Below are positions 1 to 5,877 of a stretch of DNA of 27,570 bases, one piece after another (position 1 is the first letter of the stretch; every line of letters begins with the position of its first letter). The notes under the pieces were generated by a model. That model did not search any database and had not been told where the DNA came from. It saw only the letters and a list, made by a program, of their open reading frames with translations. The stretch spans positions 1 through 27,570 of the forward strand of contig CBDDCL010000002.1 of NCBI GenBank assembly GCA_965226245.1. Direction: 5' to 3'. Made by a program: the position numbers and the translations under genes. Source of the stretch: CBDCYS01 sp965226245. GTDB taxonomy: Bacteria > Acidobacteriota > Terriglobia > Bryobacterales > UBA6623.

Positions 1-135
1 TTGGGACCGGAGAGCCTGCGCGAGTTATTTGACACGCTCCGGGTGATCGGCCCTTCCGAGGTAAAAGCGAAGATGGAGGCGCTTCGAGTTCTGGGGGTGC
101 GGATGGATATGCAGGAGCGGTCGCAACTCAACTAA
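1..135 (+). CDS. 3' end of an unidentified gene (partial)
   Basis: Frame 1 is open from the window edge to a TAA at 133-135 and gives 44 residues ending MDMQERSQLN. The composition is that of a charged soluble protein tail (RELFDTLRVIG, EVKAKMEALRVLG). The family is not recognised. A hairpin lies 27 bp past the stop and fits the end of a transcription unit. The true start is outside the window. Confidence 0.45.
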   Translation: MGPESLRELFDTLRVIGPSEVKAKMEALRVLGVRMDMQERSQLN

Positions 136-161
136 CAGAGTGTCTCCACGGGCGTCTGCGC

Positions 162-179
162 AAGCCCCGCCTGGGGCTT
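162..179 (+). terminator. Hairpin after the partial first gene
   Basis: AAGCCCC (162-168) and GGGGCTT (173-179) form a perfect 7-bp stem with a 4-nt loop, 27 bp after the TAA. It is followed by CCTCT rather than a T tract, so it is at best a weak intrinsic terminator. Confidence 0.35.
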
Positions 180-341
180 CCTCTACCGGCCCTTCCCCCT
201 CGCTCTTGAATCCCCTTTCCCTCGTCGCGGATGATTCCAGATCGGTCCTCGCCGTCAAGGGTTCGCTGCGCCGCTTCGCGCCCTGGACCGCTGTGGGCCG
301 ATCCGAAGGGATGGCTGTTTATGAGGGAAAAGGGGGGGGTT

Positions 342-490
342 CGGGCCGTGGGGCGCGAGGGCGAGTTGCTAAGCGTATGATAAACGGTCATACCAGCCGC
401 TTGAGCCGTAGCCGAGGGGCGCTGTCACCCGGCAGGGCCGTAGCGCAGCGTAGGAGCCGCGCCAGCGGCTTGACCCGCCACCTTGACGAA
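342..490 (+). repeat. Left arm of long inverted repeat bracketing the parA-repA plasmid block
   Basis: This stretch reappears reverse-complemented at about 7250-7455. Shared blocks include ATGATAAA, CGGTCATACCAGCC, GAGGGGCGCTGTCACCC, GGGCCGTAGCGCAGCGTAGG and CGCGCCAGCGGCTTGAC. The right copy carries about 45 extra bases between ATGATAAA and CGGTCATACC. Similarity fades upstream of about 340. The sequence has several internal complementarities but no convincing reading frame. It could be a plasmid structural element (for example part of a transfer or replication region), a structured RNA or a REP-like repeat. The identity is unresolved. Confidence 0.65.
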
Positions 491-1562
491 GGCTATCTCC
501 GGGGTTCTGTTTTCAGGGTTTATTCCTTCGAGAGATGGTTTTGGTCTTTGGTTTTTGATTTGGGGATTTGTCCACAGTCGTCGTCGCTCCTACTACTTGT
601 TCTTTAACGATCGAGGAGGCCATCTCATTGATCCCGAATCGGTGCTGGAGGTGACGGCCGATCTGGAGATCCAAGAGGACGGCGGGCTGACGGTCCAAAC
701 GGAGATGGATCCCCTGGCAGTGCTCACGATCTCGACCCACGGCCAAGGGGAACTCGTGAGCGGATCGGTGAAGGTTGTCTCGGAGGGTCTTCCCATCGGC
801 GGAGGCCTGCGCTATAACCTCCCCGCCATTGCTTTTAACGGCGGCGGCAAGACGTGCCGCATATCGAGCAAGGCGATCTATCGGGCGCTGGACGTTGAGA
901 ACATCCGCCACCGGCGAGACGCCAGCAAACCGCTTGTCATGCGGCGGCTTTTATCGCTGGATTTTGTGCTGGAACACCCCGGTATGAACTGGCTCCCCGC
1001 CGAGCCGGAGAAGGTCAAGTTTTTTGAAAAGATCGGCTTGCCGCTCCGCTTGCTTCCGCGCCGAATTTACTACGGTGTGGTCGGCAACCAGAAGCGCTAC
1101 TTTGCCCTCAAACTTCCCCTTGCCGTGGACCCTGAAATCGTCACCTTTGTCTACGCCGATCCGGGCCACCAGACGGATCGTGAGTTGTACTCGTGGGGAG
1201 CCGCGCATGGGCCGCTTTGGGATGCGCTCCGCAAGAAGGGGCGGCAGGTTCGGGTGATCGGAATTGGGGTTGAAAATACCACCCTGGATCGGACGGATCG
1301 AGTGCTTGAAAGATGGGCGGAGGCGGAGCCAGGGACAAGCCATGAAGGGCTGACGCCGAGGCAGGAGATCAAGGCGATCCGAGACGCCATGAAACAAAAA
1401 GACCGGGAGTTTCTAGCTCCCTACGGCGGCTTCGGGGGAGCCATGGAGCGGCTTGGAGTGCTCTACAAAATGCCCGAAGCCAAGGTCACGGAAGGAGTCT
1501 CGATTGACGACTATTCGACGTACCGGGCCACCCGATTGACGGAGCGGGATGAGATCGGCTGA
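483..1562 (+). CDS. Conserved plasmid/ICE-type protein of unknown function with replaced 5' end
   Basis: The frame is open from an ATG at 483 to a TGA at 1560-1562 (359 codons). Only the part after about 610 looks protein-like. The first 40 codons translate an origin-like repeat that recurs near 7050 and 8995, so the native N-terminus has probably been lost. In-frame GTG codons at 642 and 651 are possible real starts, without a good Shine-Dalgarno. The body (DVENIRHRRDASKPLVMRRL, then FEKIGLPLRLLPRRIYYG, and VYADPGHQTDRELYSWGAAH) resembles uncharacterised proteins that I recall from integrative or conjugative elements. I cannot name a domain. A DNA-binding role in plasmid biology is a guess from context. 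It may be a decaying remnant. Confidence 0.55.
   Translation: MTKAISGVLFSGFIPSRDGFGLWFLIWGFVHSRRRSYYLFFNDRGGHLIDPESVLEVTADLEIQEDGGLTVQTEMDPLAVLTISTHGQGELVSGSVKVVSEGLPIGGGLRYNLPAIAFNGGGKTCRISSKAIYRALDVENIRHRRDASKPLVMRRLLSLDFVLEHPGMNWLPAEPEKVKFFEKIGLPLRLLPRRIYYGVVGNQKRYFALKLPLAVDPEIVTFVYADPGHQTDRELYSWGAAHGPLWDALRKKGRQVRVIGIGVENTTLDRTDRVLERWAEAEPGTSHEGLTPRQEIKAIRDAMKQKDREFLAPYGGFGGAMERLGVLYKMPEAKVTEGVSIDDYSTYRATRLTERDEIG
567..606 (+). repeat. Origin-like repeat block, copy 1 (DnaA-box-like)
   Basis: A 40-bp block contains TTGTCCACA (568-576, close to a DnaA box) followed by CGTCGCTCCTACTACTTGTT. It is nearly repeated at 8995-9033, and in inverted form around 7050-7088 beside a perfect DnaA box. 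Here it lies inside the 5' part of an open frame. That argues the frame's N-terminus is artefactual. Confidence 0.6.
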
Positions 1563-1611
1563 GAGAGAGGGAAAATCGGTAGTTTTTGATGCCACCAGCG
1601 CCGTACCAGGA

Positions 1612-1640
1612 TGCCACACCCTCAGAGGGGGGGTGTGGCA
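1612..1640 (+). terminator. Strong hairpin downstream of the conserved unknown gene
   Basis: TGCCACACCC (1612-1621) and GGGTGTGGCA (1631-1640) are perfectly complementary (10 bp) around a 9-nt loop. CGACTTTTC follows. It lies 50 bp after the stop at 1562, so transcription termination is the simplest role. The T run is short and slightly displaced. Confidence 0.5.
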
Positions 1641-1719
1641 CGACTTTTCGCTCAGGTCTACCACGGCTACATTCGTCTATATGACTCATTCCGCTGTGGT
1701 TATCCGCTTTGAAACGGCC

Positions 1720-1851
1720 CTCCCGCTTCGGACGCGGGAGAAAGGCGGGGGACGTGAGCGACCCCCCCCAAAACCGAGGGGTCATGCGGTCCCGCACAGA
1801 TGGCGTTCGTGGCACGCCTCTGTACCGGCCCCCATGGGGTCGCTCACGTCC
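1720..1851. repeat. Structured leader with nested hairpins upstream of the HNH gene
   Basis: Two clear dyads lie in the gene-free stretch 1563-1920. CTCCCGC (1720-1726) pairs with GCGGGAG (1734-1740). A perfect 16-bp inverted repeat, GGACGTGAGCGACCCC (1750-1765) with its complement at 1836-1851, spans a 70-nt interior. Together with the 1612-1640 hairpin this makes the upstream region of the HNH-recombinase pair highly structured. It could act as a leader RNA, a recombinase binding/attachment region or a palindromic element. The sequence does not decide. Confidence 0.5.
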
Positions 1852-1920
1852 TCATTTATCCCTGCGGGAAGGCTCAGAAACAGCCCCCAGGAGCGGCGCT
1901 GAAAGCACGGAGACGCACCT

Positions 1921-2403
1921 ATGAAATGGCGCGAGGTCGGCCCTTATTTGAAAGAGCTTTGGCACCGGCCCGCTGGCCCGATGAACTGGAAAAACCCGAT
2001 CCGGGTTTTCGCCGTCCTCGGCTGGCTGGTTGTGCAAGGTTTCGTGCTGTTGGGCTGGGCCGGATGGCGCGTCTTTCAAGGTCTGATGCTGTTGGGCTGG
2101 ACGGTGTGGGCCTGCTACGGGCGCCGGAGCCGCTCCCGCGCCCGCTTCGGCGGCTTGCGCGAGAAAATCCTGGCCCGCGACCACCATCGCTGCCGCGTCT
2201 GCGGGGCCCGAGAATGGCTTGTGGTCCATCATCGCCACCCGCGGCACACCTACGATTCCCTGATCACCCTCTGCGCCGCCTGCCACGCGCGGCTGCACCG
2301 CCTCGGGGCCATCCACCGCTGGGTCCCGGAACCCCTGCTCGAGCTGTGGGCCGAGCAGCACCCCGGCGCGCCGCGCCAGCTGCAACTCCCCGCCTTCCGA
2401 TGA
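1921..2403 (+). CDS. Membrane-anchored HNH-endonuclease-like protein
   Basis: This is a 160-residue protein. Residues about 28-67 are strongly hydrophobic with a recurring LGW spacing (VLGWLVVQG, VLLGWAGWRV, LMLLGWTVW) and probably form one or two membrane segments. After a basic linker (GRRSRSRARF) comes a compact HNH/zinc domain. It has CRVC, then VVHHRHP (the H-H core), then LCAACHARLH, so two CxxC pairs bracket the catalytic histidines. HNH domains of this kind nick or cut DNA in mobile elements and restriction systems. A membrane tether on one is unusual. The stop overlaps the ATG of the recombinase gene (ATGA at 2400-2403), so the two were co-translated. No close Shine-Dalgarno is evident before the ATG at 1921. 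Confidence 0.75.
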   Translation: MKWREVGPYLKELWHRPAGPMNWKNPIRVFAVLGWLVVQGFVLLGWAGWRVFQGLMLLGWTVWACYGRRSRSRARFGGLREKILARDHHRCRVCGAREWLVVHHRHPRHTYDSLITLCAACHARLHRLGAIHRWVPEPLLELWAEQHPGAPRQLQLPAFR

Positions 2404-3348
2404 GCAGCACCCCGGAGCCCCCCGCGACGCTCGTCCCGGCCGCGACGTCGCCGGCGCCGCTCGTGGACCTGGTGCTCGACGGATTGGCGAGCGAGCACTC
2501 CCGCCGCGCCTACCGCCGGGCGCTGGGGGAGTTTTTTAGCTGGTACCCGTCAAACGCCTCCGGAGAGGGCTTTACAAGGGCCACGGTGCAGCGTTACCGC
2601 TCGCACCTCGCCGAGCGCTCGCTGTCGGCGGCCTCGATCAACCTGGCGCTCGCCGCGCTGCGCAAGTTGGCCTCGGAAGCCGCCTCGAACGAGCTGCTCG
2701 CCCCGGAAGCCGCCGCCGCCATTCTCAGCGTCGGAGGCGCCCGGCGTACGGGCGTCCGGACCGGCAACTGGCTGACCTTGCCGCAAGCCCAGCAGCTCCT
2801 CGAAGCCCCCGACCCGTCGACCCCGAAAGGTCTGCGCGACCGCGTCCTGCTGGCGCTGCTCGTGGGCTGTGGGCTGTGGCCTGCGCCGCGGCGAGCTCGC
2901 AGGCCTCGGCTTCGACGCGATCGCTCAGCGCGAAGGCCGCTGGGCGATCGTCGATCTCGTCGGCAAGCACGGCCGCGTCCGCACCGTCCCGATGCCGTCC
3001 TGGGCCAAGGCCGCCCTCGACCACTGGGCCCGGGCCGCCGGCATCTCCGAAGGCAGAGTGCTGCGGGCCATCAACAAGGCTGGTCGCATCAGCCACGACT
3101 CGATGGGGGCGCAGTCGGTGTTCGAGACCGTCGTCGGCTACGGCCGGCGGATCGGAGTGGAGATTACGCCGCACGACTTGCGTCGCACCTTCGCCAAGCT
3201 CGCTCACCAGGGCCGGGCGCCGCTCGAGCAGATCCAGCTCTCCCTCGGCCACGCCTCCATCCAAACCACCGAACGCTACCTGGGCGTTCGCCAGGACCTC
3301 CACGACGCCCCCTGCGACCGGCTGGGACTCGTCGGCTGGGAGGCGTGA
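2400..3348 (+). pseudogene. Tyrosine recombinase/integrase (XerC/D-like), frameshifted by a 7-bp duplication
   Basis: The N-terminal SAM-like core-binding domain reads from ATG 2400 (LDGLASEHSRRAYRRAL, then TRATVQRYRSHLAERSLS). The catalytic domain continues in the next frame (CGLRRGELAGLGFDAI, K in GKHGRVRTVPM, HDLRRTFAKLAHQG, LGHASIQTTERYLG). All the expected R-K-HxxR-H-Y residues are present across the two frames. The break is a tandem GTGGGCT, 2862-2868 repeated at 2869-2875. Removing one copy restores LLVGCGLRRGEL. The combined length (about 315 residues) is normal for the family. The gene is coupled to the upstream HNH gene. It is inactive as read, unless the duplication is a sequencing error or the repeat slips back. 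Confidence 0.85.
2862..2882 (+). repeat. 7-bp tandem duplication inside the tyrosine recombinase gene
   Basis: GTGGGCT occurs at 2862-2868 and 2869-2875, followed by the related GTGGCCT. The extra copy adds 7 nt and shifts the frame by +1, just before the conserved L-R-R-G-E motif. Confidence 0.85.
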
Positions 3349-3370
3349 TAGGGGGGGCACAGACGCTCCC

Positions 3371-3408
3371 GGGGTCATCGCAAGGTTTGTTCGTAGAATT
3401 ACTCTAAG
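3371..3408 (+). repeat. Tn3-family-type 38-bp terminal repeat, class A, copy 1
   Basis: A 38-bp sequence begins GGGGTCATCGCAAGG and ends TTACTCTAAG. This matches the length and the GGGG...(A)C.(C/T)TAAG pattern of Tn3-family ends. A near-identical copy lies at 20215-20252 in the same orientation (one difference). Both copies are followed by the 3' end of a serine resolvase gene on the minus strand, as expected for a Tn3-type transposon end next to tnpR. Confidence 0.75.
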
Positions 3409-3433
3409 GGACCGAAGGGCCTCGGTTTCGACT

Positions 3434-3640
3434 TCAACGCAGTGCCTTTGCGATTCTGTAAGCCGTTGCCCTGCCAATGCCAAGCTGTTTTGCGGCTCGA
3501 GCGGGTGACAATCCGGCCGCGATGAGTTTCTCAGCGGCGGAAACCGTCTCCGGGTCGAGCGGCGGTCGGCCCGGTGTTCGCCCGCGTTTCCTGGCCGCGG
3601 CGATGCCGTCGCGGGTACGCTCGGAGATGAGCCGGCCCGT
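3434..3640 (-). pseudogene. C-terminal remnant of a serine resolvase (tnpR-like), copy 1
   Basis: On the minus strand the frame ending at 3434 encodes LISERTRDGIAAARKRGRTP, then PPLDPETVSAAEKLIAAG, then GIGRATAYRIAKAL. This is the end of the long E helix and the helix-turn-helix DNA-binding domain of a Tn3-type resolvase. It matches the resolvase at 20278 almost base for base up to about 3640, where the sequences part. The catalytic domain is absent, so this is a dead fragment. Together with the terminal repeat at 3371 it is the same roughly 270-bp unit that is found at 20215. Confidence 0.8.
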
Positions 3641-3727
3641 GGCCGCCCGAGGGTGCCAATGTATCGGCACTGGCAATGCGAATTTTTGTGTAAAGTCTGT
3701 CTCCCGGACCGCTGGTAAGACGGTGCT

Positions 3728-4282
3728 TTAGTCCTCCAAGGCCGCGCGAATATTCTTCATTGAGAAAAACATGCGCGTCGGTCGACTTGGCATGGATTGA
3801 AAGCCCAAGCGCTCGTAGAATCGTGTGCGGCGGGCTATTTCTTCCGCGCCGCCGTCCTCAAGAACATCGAGAATAACGACCGCCAGTCCAATCTCTTCTG
3901 ATAAAGGGACCACGCGTTTGAGCGCGTCGACGACGAGCACTTGTCCAAGTCCTTGCCCCTGGACACGCTGGTCCACAGCAATGATCGAAAGATAGGCGGC
4001 CGGCACATAGCCGTGTCTTGGCGCTTTGCGCGAAAGCGTTGCGGGCAAATCCTGGGCTTCGACGCCATGAGCGTTGATTGCGTAGTATCCGAGGATGCCG
4101 GTCTCACCCGGAGCAACGGCCACAAAGACCCTGGCGAAATCATCTTTCTGGTGTTTCTTCGCCGTGCGTTTCAGATAGTTGTCGATACGGTCCGATCCAC
4201 ACGAAAAAGCCGTTCGATCGTGTCTGGCGGGATCGAACGGCTCAATATCAACGGTGAAATTGGTACTTGGCTCAGGAGCCAC
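3728..4282 (-). CDS. GNAT-family acetyltransferase toxin (TacT/AtaT-like)
   Basis: The protein has 184 residues and starts at GTG 4282. It has the GNAT acetyl-CoA site RVQGQGLGQVL and the C-terminal FYERLGF whose tyrosine is the usual catalytic residue. The N-terminal GSDRIDNYLKRTAKKHQKDD segment is typical of toxin GNATs. Known members (TacT, AtaT) acetylate the amino group of charged tRNA and stop translation. The gene overlaps the upstream DUF1778 antitoxin gene by 11 nt, the standard arrangement of this type II pair. It lies directly beside partition and replication genes, which fits a plasmid-addiction role. No defects are visible. Confidence 0.9.
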   Translation of the reverse strand: MAPEPSTNFTVDIEPFDPARHDRTAFSCGSDRIDNYLKRTAKKHQKDDFARVFVAVAPGETGILGYYAINAHGVEAQDLPATLSRKAPRHGYVPAAYLSIIAVDQRVQGQGLGQVLVVDALKRVVPLSEEIGLAVVILDVLEDGGAEEIARRTRFYERLGFQSMPSRPTRMFFSMKNIRAALED

Positions 4283-4583
4283 GCCGAACGATCTCCCGGT
4301 GGCGCTTCACCGCCACTTTCAAGGCGTCCGCCGGAAGGGCGGGAGCGTCGATGAGCGCGAAGAAGGCAGCTCGATCGTTCGGCGCAAGCACGGTACGTTC
4401 ATAGTCCTCGATGGTCTCCCGCGCATGCTTATAGGCAACGTTGGTCACAAATGTCGTTTCGTCAACCCCCAGCAAGGCCGCAGCGTATTGTATCCGCTCT
4501 TTCACATGGGCCTTGGTGCGCTGCTCCATGCGCGCTGTTTTAGGCTCGTCTATGACTGCTGCACTGTCCTCGAAACGTAACAT
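4272..4583 (-). CDS. DUF1778 (TacA-like) ribbon-helix-helix antitoxin
   Basis: The protein has 103 residues from ATG 4583. An N-terminal ribbon-helix-helix (RTKAHVKERIQYAAALLGVD, then TTFVTNVAYKHARETIEDYE) is followed by a toxin-binding tail (ALPADALKVAVKRHREIVRR). Its partner is the GNAT toxin encoded immediately downstream. The upstream ATG at 4607 gives a longer frame, but it sits inside the promoter -10 region. The ATG at 4583 is preceded by GGGGAG at good spacing, so I prefer it. Antitoxins of this family bind their own promoter with the toxin, and a dyad covers the promoter here. Confidence 0.88.
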   Translation of the reverse strand: MLRFEDSAAVIDEPKTARMEQRTKAHVKERIQYAAALLGVDETTFVTNVAYKHARETIEDYERTVLAPNDRAAFFALIDAPALPADALKVAVKRHREIVRRGS

Positions 4584-4604
4584 ATGATTTTCTCCCCGAT
4601 CATC

Positions 4605-4635
4605 CATATGTACGGCAAACTGCCGGATATGTCAA
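4605..4635 (-). promoter_or_regulatory. Promoter and operator-like dyad of the toxin-antitoxin pair
   Basis: Reading on the minus strand, a perfect -35 TTGACA (4635-4630) is followed after 17 bp by TACATA (4612-4607), about 24 bp before the antitoxin ATG at 4583. An imperfect palindrome, CATATCCGGCA and TGCCGTACATATG, fills the space between the two boxes. This is the expected place for an autoregulatory site of a DUF1778/GNAT complex. Confidence 0.65.
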
Positions 4636-4639
4636 GGGG

Positions 4640-4770
4640 TCCCTCGGTAGACAAAGGGTGCGGAGTGTGCGGTTGTCGAGCCGCTGATGCCGATCGCGGC
4701 CCAGAAACTCGTCCCGCTCTGCTTCCAACAAGCTGTTGATCCATTGTTGGGCCTTCTCGAGCAGGCCGCA
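4640..4770 (-). pseudogene. Possible IS256/Mutator-type transposase N-terminal remnant
   Basis: The minus-strand reading LLEKAQQWINSLLEAERDEF followed by LGRDRHQRLDNRTL resembles the conserved ...LEAEVEEFLGR-R-ER segment near the N-terminus of IS256-family transposases. Only about 40 residues are recognisable. The frame then runs into the toxin-antitoxin promoter region. No inverted repeats are seen. This is the only content I can suggest for 4636-4875. Confidence 0.35.
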
Positions 4771-4875
4771 ACGAGGGCGTCGGCGGAAGTGAGCCGGGTG
4801 GCGGCGAATAAGGCCGGGGATAACCACTTCCCTGCCCTTGCGCAGCAGCCCCGGCGGGGCTTATGCTTGTTTCTT

Positions 4876-4901
4876 GAGATTGCTCAACAACGAGCAATCT
4901 C
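4876..4901. promoter_or_regulatory. Perfect 10-bp inverted repeat upstream of parA (operator or centromere-like site)
   Basis: GAGATTGCTC (4876-4885) and GAGCAATCTC (4892-4901) are exact complements around AACAAC, 18 bp before the parA ATG. No T tract follows, so a terminator is unlikely. The position just ahead of a ParA/RHH operon suggests an autoregulatory operator or a partition site for the downstream RHH protein. Confidence 0.6.
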
Positions 4902-4919
4902 TAAAGAAATAAATCTCAC

Positions 4920-5612
4920 ATGCTCACAATTGCACTAATCGCGCAGAAAGGCGGCACTGGCAAGACGACCGTGGCGCGGTGTCTGGCCGTGGCGTTTGAA
5001 CGCTCCGTCCAAGCATCCGCGATTATCGACATGGACCCGCAGGCTTCCGCGAGCCTCTGGGCCAAGCGCCGCGACGCCGACCTACCTGAGGTCATCCCGA
5101 CCGTCCTTCCTCTGCTCGGCGATACGCTCAAGGCGGCCGAGCAATCGATTAAGGTCGTGCTGATCGACACGCCCCCTAAGAATGCGGATATCGCCATCGC
5201 TGCCGCCAAGGCGGCCGATCTCATCATCATCCCCTGCCGCCCGCAGATCGACGACATCGAAACCCTGCCAGCGACCAAGCAAGTTCTTGATGTCACGGGC
5301 AACAAGCCGACCTTTGTTCTCCTGAACGGCGTCCCTCCGAACGAATCGCGTTCAAGAGAAGCCGCCGCTTCAATAACCGGCCATCCGGGCGCTGCTTTCA
5401 TCGTGTGCAAGCACACCTTTGGGCACCGCGTCGCATACGGGGATTCTTCCGTTCTCGGCCTCACGCCTCAGGAATATGAGCCGCACGGCAAGGCTGCACA
5501 AGAAATCGAGAAGACTTATAAGTACGTTTGTGAGATTATGAGAAAACTCAGAAGTGAGAAAAATGGCGAGACCAAGCATACTGGAAGCCGTCGAGCGCAA
5601 GCGAGCCGCTGA
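4920..5612 (+). CDS. parA: ParA-family plasmid partition ATPase
   Basis: The protein has 230 residues, the size of short ParA (type Ib) proteins that lack an N-terminal DNA-binding extension. It opens with the deviant Walker A motif QKGGTGKTT (residues 9-17), followed by IIDMDPQASAS (Walker A' region), VLIDTPPKN (Walker B) and the late LLNGVPPN segment. These ATPases form dynamic filaments or gradients on the nucleoid that move plasmid copies apart with a centromere-binding partner. The downstream RHH gene overlaps it by about 50 bp and is the likely partner. A perfect dyad lies 18 bp upstream. No Shine-Dalgarno is obvious beyond the A-rich TAAAGAAAT stretch. Confidence 0.93.
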   Translation: MLTIALIAQKGGTGKTTVARCLAVAFERSVQASAIIDMDPQASASLWAKRRDADLPEVIPTVLPLLGDTLKAAEQSIKVVLIDTPPKNADIAIAAAKAADLIIIPCRPQIDDIETLPATKQVLDVTGNKPTFVLLNGVPPNESRSREAAASITGHPGAAFIVCKHTFGHRVAYGDSSVLGLTPQEYEPHGKAAQEIEKTYKYVCEIMRKLRSEKNGETKHTGSRRAQASR

Positions 5613-5877
5613 AGTGCCGCCGCGAAACGCCGCGCCGCAGCCGGCTAAGGCCGCGCCGCTGGTAGAGCGGAAGGCGCAGCCGCAGGCGCTGCCTGTGAGC
5701 AGGGCAGGGAAGGTCAATGTCAGCGCCTATTTCCCCCCGGAGGTTAAAGCGTCCTTGCGCCTTGTTCAGGCCAAAAGAGGAGGGAAGGTCCAGGACCTTC
5801 TCGCCGAAGCGCTCAATCTTCTTTTTGCCAAATACAACGTGCCGGAGACTGCGCCGGCGTCCGAGAAGGGCGAGTAG
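5563..5877 (+). CDS. Small ribbon-helix-helix protein, likely ParA partner (ParG-like)
   Basis: The 104-residue basic protein has a disordered Pro/Ala/Lys-rich N-terminal half (residues about 15-48) and a C-terminal ribbon-helix-helix (KVNVSAYFPPEVKASLRLVQ, then KVQDLLAEALNLLFAKYN). This layout matches centromere-binding proteins that pair with short ParA ATPases: the flexible arm stimulates the ATPase and the RHH dimer binds the site. The start is the ATG at 5563, preceded by GAAGTGAG. A GTG at 5554 is an alternative. The gene overlaps parA at its start and abuts repA at its end (TAG immediately followed by ATG), so the three form one operon. Confidence 0.8.
   Translation: MARPSILEAVERKRAAEVPPRNAAPQPAKAAPLVERKAQPQALPVSRAGKVNVSAYFPPEVKASLRLVQAKRGGKVQDLLAEALNLLFAKYNVPETAPASEKGE

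Noticed and set aside
140..607. A 155-codon plus frame after the first gene
   Set aside because: It runs through the long inverted repeat and origin-like block, has Arg/Ser-rich noise composition and lacks a ribosome binding site.
2862..2882. Programmed ribosomal frameshift in the tyrosine recombinase
   Set aside because: The exact 7-bp duplication explains the shift. There is no slippery heptamer and such shifts are not usual in this family.
1800..3407. A 535-codon plus-strand frame across the HNH and recombinase genes
   Set aside because: Only 2400 to about 2868 is genuine recombinase. The first part overlaps the HNH gene in another frame and the last part is the out-of-frame shadow after the 7-bp duplication.
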